The notes under the pieces are model-generated. The model was not told the origin of the DNA. It saw nothing but the letters and a program-made list of their open reading frames with translations, and searched no databases. From assembly GCA_028023455.1 (NCBI GenBank), contig JAQFVV010000452.1, forward strand, positions 498,768-562,767: DNA of 64,000 nt, in the 5' to 3' direction. The stretch comes from Epiperipatus broadwayi (lineage: Eukaryota > Onychophora > Udeonychophora > Euonychophora > Peripatidae). This document shows, in pieces, positions 59,060 to 64,000 of the stretch. Within the stretch, counting starts at the first letter, position 1. Each line of letters begins with the position of its first letter. Made by a program: the position numbers and the translations under genes.

Positions 59060-59850
59060 TGACTAATAAAAAGCTTGAGTTTTTAACATTAATTGATAAA
59101 CTAAAGTGTTTGTATAAGTTGCATCCAAAACATTAAATACATTGTGTAAGTCTTCTTTCAATTGGCAAAAGTAGAACAATCATCAGCCTACTGTAAAACA
59201 AGAATCTAAAAATAAGTTTTTGTTTCACTTTTAATCTACTTAAATTAAAATTAAGCTGACTTTAAAGATTTCCACAGATCCATCACATAAAATTGAACTT
59301 TTTTTTTTTGCATTTATCTGGTAACAAATCACATACTTGTAGTCCTTCTTGATTCTTTAAAACTACATTGAATCTCTAATAACCATTCATCTAAGATTGA
59401 AAGAAATCTATTCAATGAAATTAAAATATCTTTGCTGAATGTGTAATAATGATATTCCATGATAATTAATGCAATCTTGTTTAAAAATTAGAAAGAATAA
59501 AAACATCCTGAAGATGAAGTGGCACAAGTTCATGGATCCATAGTTTTGAAACTAAGATATCACCATCACAATTTGAAACTTCTCCAGATATTTCATAAGG
59601 ATGTGCCATCTTTGCAGTTTAGGATTACAAAGAACTGTTTTTTGATTTCCCCTAGCTGAATATCTTTGCCCAAATATAAGTGAGTACTCATTTAAATTCA
59701 TCATCTCAACTTTTGTATCATTATTCAAAATATAATAAAAATACTTTCACTTATTCAAAATATGATTGTCATCATATAAAAGAGGGGTATTGCTGGATTT
59801 AATAGGATTGTGATACCACTTCTCAGATCCACATGCTGCTCTCAATACAT
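59060..59850 (-). pseudogene. Decayed LINE reverse transcriptase
   Basis: On the minus strand the usual landmarks appear in order over broken frames. IKSSNTPLL and ILNKWK-type (about 59,790-59,750) come before the palm. DCINYHGISLL (about 59,470) matches the highly conserved 'CxNYRGISLL' block. LLEIQCSFKESRRTTS (about 59,380) matches 'LPESQCGFRxxRxTxD'. ADDCSTFAN (about 59,190) is motif C with both Asp residues present, preceded by a stop where Tyr should be. LINVLDATYTNTL-type and INVKTQAF follow, matching the 'LSINxKKTxxM' block. It resembles the fossil at 2.1-2.9 kb. Confidence 0.72.
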
Positions 59851-60583
59851 CAAAAAGTTCTAGAATGACAACAGTTAGTGACTGTCTCTATTGTCTTTTT
59901 AGTTTTAATCTATCAATTTTAAGTCATCTTGTCAGTCATTGAACTTATGCTTTCAGGCCTTTTATATTTATAATGAATTTTCTTATTTAATCTATTATTC
60001 TGCCAAGCAATCACTGTCAGAAAAACAATCATGATTCTTGTTTTCAGTTACTTATGTCTATAATACATTAAAAAAAAAAAGAATTTCATGCTTCAGTAAT
60101 AAGACAATCTTGAAGATGAAAATTAGCAATTTTATTGTTTAATACCTGTTAAAATTCAGTATGCACATAAATATGAGTTACTTAGTCCAGGTTAGCTTTC
60201 CATTACACTTGGTACACAAACATGTGAAATTTTGTGAATAAAGGTAGTTTCCATTGTTTAACTAGTTTGTCATTATAGCTTATATGTATATACATGAATG
60301 TATTACAATTTAATTAATGTGTCACACTATCTATTTTGCATCTATTATTGCTCCTTTAGTTTTAAATACATTAATGACTACTGGTAATTATTTATTAGGC
60401 TAGAGATTATGTCATTCCTAATCCATAAATAAACTTCTTTACATAAGGTTATATTAAATTCAAAACAATAGTGAATAAAAATAATAATAATATTTTTATA
60501 CATATTAATACACATGATCTCATTTAATAGTCACATAAACATCACATGATCACCTCCTCTTACGCTTATGTATAACTGTTGTT
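59851..60583. other. AT-rich DNA, nothing recognised
   Basis: May contain further unrecognisable upstream parts of the minus-strand LINE. No distinct motif was seen. Confidence 0.4.
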
Positions 60584-60884
60584 AAAACAGGCAAAACTCA
60601 CTATAAATATTGCCACACGCATCAAGCTAGAGTAATCAATGGATGCCAGAAGGCTTGTGCATAAAATCCCCAGCTATTGCCTACTCAGCCAATATCCCCA
60701 GACTAGTTTCTGGCTTAGGGCCTTCATCAGTGAGGAGCCTTGGATCTGAGAGCCAGAAACTAGTCTGGGGATATTGGATGAGTAGGCACTAGATGGGGAT
60801 TTTATGCACAAGCCTTCTGACATCCATTGATTACTCTAGCTTGCTGTGTGTGGTAATATATATATAGTGAGTTTTGCCTGTTTT
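60584..60884. repeat. 301-bp palindrome containing a hammerhead-like ribozyme
   Basis: Arms 60,584-60,715 and 60,751-60,884 (about 132 bp) are nearly perfect inverse copies. Examples are AAAACAGGCAAAACTCACTA, TAGAGTAATCAATGGATG, GGCTTGTGCATAAAATCCCC and AATATCCCCAGACTAGTTTC against their complements. The loop is only 35 bp. The minus-strand arm extends through the loop, so the structure is two copies of one short element head to head, the plus-strand one 5'-truncated by about 35 bp. The loop plus adjoining bases form the ribozyme described separately. Confidence 0.85.
60684..60750 (-). ncRNA. Type I hammerhead ribozyme candidate in the palindrome
   Basis: The minus strand reads CTCAG-AT-CCAA-GGC-TCCTCA, CTGATGA, AGGC-CCTAA-GCCA, GAAA, CTAG, TC (cleavage after C), TGGGGA-TA-TTGG-CTGAG. 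All pieces needed are present. Both core boxes are exact. The cleavage triplet is GUC. Stem I is UCCUCA/UGGGGA (one G-U), then an internal loop GGC/UA, then CCAA/UUGG, then a bulge and CUCAG/CUGAG. Stem II is GGC/GCC. Stem III is A-U and C-G around a UA loop. The arrangement is the same as in family B. It is the best candidate in the window. Confidence 0.72.
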
Positions 60885-62030
60885 ATTAATAGTCACATAT
60901 AAGAAATTTGAGTGTAACAATAGTAACATCATTTAAAATTTATATAAAATTGGGTAAAGTTTTATACCCAAGTATGTTATTTAATTTAAAATCTTTTACT
61001 TTTTGTGGATTCATTTCAAATTGTGATTTCTCTTTTTTGTTGTTCTTTAACTTAGTTTTAAAGAAAGATGCAATGAAAGCATTTTAAATAAAAGGGTATC
61101 AGCATTTTAAGAATAAGTTAAACTTTCTTGTATCATCTATAGCCTTTAATTCTAATAAAAATAATAAAAGATCTTGTTTTTTTCAGTAATTTAAAATGAC
61201 TTATTTATAACATTGATTATAAATTAAAGAGACATACTAAAAAGAAAAATTAAGCACGAAGTTTATTGCAATTTTTATTAAATACAAATGTTTACTAAAT
61301 TGTTTTTCTTTTAATTTTATTTTTAAATGTGTTTATATATAACATGCATACAAACATAGTGTGTGTATATATATATTGAAGCATTTTACCTGTCTGACTA
61401 GGTCTCTGTTACACATAAATGTGTGAGTTGATCAAGTTATGGAAAAAAAGAAAGTTTCATTCCTATTTCTAAAAACATATTTCATGATCAACTCTACTTA
61501 GTAATTGTTACGATTTACACTATCGATGGAATTAGCTTTTATTTCTTTTATAAGGGTGCCAGGATTCATATAAGAATCTGCTGAAATCCATCACATTGCA
61601 TCTCGAAAATTAAAAAGAAAAATGCTTTTAAAAGAATTGGTATCATATTTTACCGTAACTAGAGTTATTTTCTACATATTATTATTCCTGAAGCTTAGTC
61701 AACACATATTGGCAAAGGTAAATTATATTTTTAAATCTTACTAAACTAATATTAATAAATTTAATAATAATCATTAATAACATATAATGAAAAGTTGATA
61801 TTAGAAATAAATATTTTTATTCTAACAAATTAAAATGTTTAAAGATAAATTACTAATTAAATAAAACTGGAGACATGAATTCATTAATAAAAAAAATAGC
61901 AGTTAAACAATTAAAAAGTTCTTGGGTAAACAAGAGTCTCTTGAACAATAAAATTAAAGTCTTTATGGAAATTATTTTAAGCTTTTTTTTTTTTAAGAGT
62001 TGTTTGCAAACCTTATATCACAATCGGGAA
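60885..62030. other. AT-rich DNA, nothing recognised
   Basis: No repeat pair or coding motif was recognised. Confidence 0.45.
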
Positions 62031-62330
62031 AATGAATCTTAGCTTACCAGTAAATTGGTGTAGATTTATGAGATCCCGAGCTCATAGATATTTCCATTGG
62101 TCTCTCCTGCTGGCATCTTCAATTATTGGTCCATTCTATAGCTAGAGAAAAAGCACGGTTGTGGTGACCCTTTCATTGTAAAAAGTGGTATTCACAAAGC
62201 TTCGTTTCCATGCTTGCGTGACAGCTCAGTACAGCAAGTGGCATACCTGTGTCAAAGTATATTACTGCCACAGGTTATGCTCACGAAACCCCCAGCTCTA
62301 AGACATAAAACCAGAAGGTAAAGAAAGACC
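62031..62330 (-). other. Less AT-rich island of unknown nature, possibly a retroelement tail
   Basis: This ~300-bp stretch has markedly more G+C than its neighbours (CGTGAGCATAACCTGTGGC, TGTACTGAGCTGTCACGC, AAACGAAGC on the minus strand). A minus-strand reading gives MDQ, stop, LKMPAGETNGNIYELGIS, not clearly coding. It could be the 3' part of a LINE or SINE. No A/B boxes or target duplication were seen. An exon cannot be excluded but I see no good splice-bounded frame. Confidence 0.35.
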
Positions 62331-62799
62331 TAGATAGAGTTGTCTATTTCTTTTTATACCTCAATCCAGTTTTTAAACTTCTGCGCATCCTTTTGTCCTT
62401 TTATCAGCATATAAGATAATAATCTTGTACACTCTCTCTTAAATTTAAGTTACAAAGTCTTTATTTTTTTTAGCATATTTTCTGCCATCTTTAATTAACT
62501 AAAATATTTTTTTAGCTTATATGGATTAGTAATTTGTGCATCTTTTGTTTTCTCTCCAATTTTTTACTTTTATTTTTAATTAGATAAAAAAAAATTTGGA
62601 TGAAAAATTTTACTTTCATTGTACTGTACATTAAAAAATAAATAAATTATACTAATCAGAAAAAAAAATCTAAAAATGTTTTTCTTTTAAAAGATCACTA
62701 AATTTATACCTTTTTTTTCTTAGCTTTTAAATATCTTACTGAATACCAATATATTTGTACCATATATAAATAAACGGTACAATATATACATACATAATC

Positions 62800-63420
62800 A
62801 TCATCACTTTCAACCATTAACATATATTACAGGGTGAAGGTCTAATTCTTTCAATGATATCAGTAACACCTAATTATTTTCTCACCTATATGTTTCATTT
62901 TTATCCCTTATTGTTACTTTTAACATACATCTATTTATATTTCATTGGGTAGTTTGAAGTCTTTATATTATTCTTCTGTTCAATAGCCAAACCCTCAGAT
63001 TCATAAATAAGAATTAATAAAATACATTTATTAAAAATCTTTCTTTTCATCGGATAGACATTTTTTTTAATATTGAGTTATTTCTACTAAAAGCATCCAC
63101 CCAAGTTTAATTCTATGATTAATTTCATCCGTTATATTTCTATATGTATCAATCATCTCACCCAGTTATTTATAGTTGTTAACTTCTAATTAATTATTAT
63201 CAATATTTATTTTCTTTTTTTGAAAAAAATCCATATAAAAATCCTTTACTTTTTCAACATAATAAGAACTTGTTAGAACATAAACTTGAATTATGTGAAT
63301 GTAATATCTGATATTAAGTCAAATAACTAATATTGCTATTCTGTTTACGTTATAGTCCATCAATCTGTTTTCAATATTTATGCCTTTCACGTAAAGGGTT
63401 ATGTCTATTTCTTAAATAAA
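62800..63420 (-). pseudogene. Decayed LINE reverse transcriptase, C-terminal part
   Basis: On the minus strand, broken frames give IDNN, stop, LEVNNYK then LGEMIDTYRNITDEINHRIK and LGW (about 63,220-63,105), matching the 'LExVNxYxYLGxxI...NITDEIxRRIKLGW' block. SFSRNNSILKKMS follows, then VFY and FLFMNLRV for 'VFNQCVLPVLTYGxE'. KTSNYPM is like 'KLRTTQRAM'. GVTDIIERI (about 62,855) is a C-terminal block. Order and spacing fit one element of the same kind as at 34.3-35.5 kb. The catalytic part upstream is unrecognisable or lost. Confidence 0.68.
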
Positions 63421-64000
63421 TTGACTCTATACTTTTTCTACTGACCTCATAAAGATCAACAATATCTCATTTAATAATAGAAAGGTCTTCTATCAATTTC
63501 TAAAAGTTTTGTTTATGTACAAGTGATCTACTGTTGTATATATCTAAGTAAGATGTCATCAAATGGTAGCAATTTTTCACAATCAGAAAATTTTTAACAT
63601 TGCTCCCTTTGGCTGCCAATCATTCTCTTGATTGACCACATTACAGTTACTTGGGAATAAGAACGATAACTTGATTTTATCTGTCATAATTGTAAATAAC
63701 TATTAAAAATAACCATTAACAGGTACATATGCATTCTAATATTTAAAAAAATCATTTATATTTCAGATAAGAACTATCAGACATGTTAGAAGAAATACCA
63801 TGGTAGTTCTTAAACTCATACTAAAAAGACAATAAACTCACAACAATAGGTAAAACATATTGTTAAGTAATCCATCTGTATTTGTACATATGAATAATCA
63901 TATAATAACAATAGCAGCAATGGCAAGCATATTTGGAGTAGATATTAAAAATGTGCTCTGCTTGATTCCTTTAAAGCCTTGAAGGAGAATAAAAGCAATT
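63421..64000. other. AT-rich DNA, nothing recognised
   Basis: May include upstream remnants of the minus-strand LINE. No motif is clear enough to call. Confidence 0.4.

Overview
This is animal nuclear DNA, not microbial. It is about three-quarters A+T, has no long native reading frames, and is packed with microsatellites, retroelements and fold-back repeats. The only host coding sequence I can support is one 110-bp exon at 11,290-11,399 on the minus strand, encoding part of the ligand-binding domain of a nicotinic acetylcholine receptor subunit. I therefore read at least part of the window as intron sequence of that gene, whose introns must be very long. The receptor exon, the intron size, the abundant Penelope-like and LINE elements and a tRNA-derived SINE suggest a lophotrochozoan. 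A cephalopod mollusc is my guess, but the sequence does not prove it.

Layout: 1-4,375, AT-rich DNA with a decayed LINE and two repeat families, called A and B here. 4,376-9,652, a 5.3-kb LTR retrotransposon with 2.18-kb LTRs and almost no interior, inserted in a TA microsatellite. 11,290-11,399, the receptor exon. 13,330-15,050, an unidentified decayed repeat. 17,345-18,715, a 5'-truncated LINE with an open frame of about 410 codons. 21,998-27,048, a second LTR retrotransposon with LTRs of about 1.93 kb and a remnant integrase. 27,600-31,000, fold-back repeats and family B. 32,277-32,580, a tetranucleotide microsatellite. 34,340-35,540, a decayed LINE split by a 217-bp retroposon. 38,412-41,412, 47,602-49,885 and 56,166-57,000, three Penelope-like element (PLE) insertions, each a head-to-head inverted pair. 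43,979-47,585, two copies of an 896-bp direct repeat flanking a degenerate satellite that holds a SINE. 50,095-51,950, families A and B. 59,060-63,420, two decayed LINEs and a 301-bp palindrome.

The most interesting material is in the repeats. (1) All three PLE insertions have the same 5'-to-5' inverted arrangement. Three of the four 3' ends of the two larger pairs run into (TA)n directly or after a short tail, and the fourth ends near a short TA tract. (2) Family B and the palindrome at 60.6-60.9 kb carry sequences that fold as type I hammerhead ribozymes with very small stem III, intact or nearly intact cores, and compensatory changes in stem I between copies. (3) Two non-autonomous insertions are flanked by perfect 15-bp target duplications. 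Together these suggest hammerhead-bearing non-autonomous retroposons, possibly mobilised by the resident PLE machinery. That link is inference.

All coordinates and translations were read by eye, so boundaries of decayed repeats are approximate.
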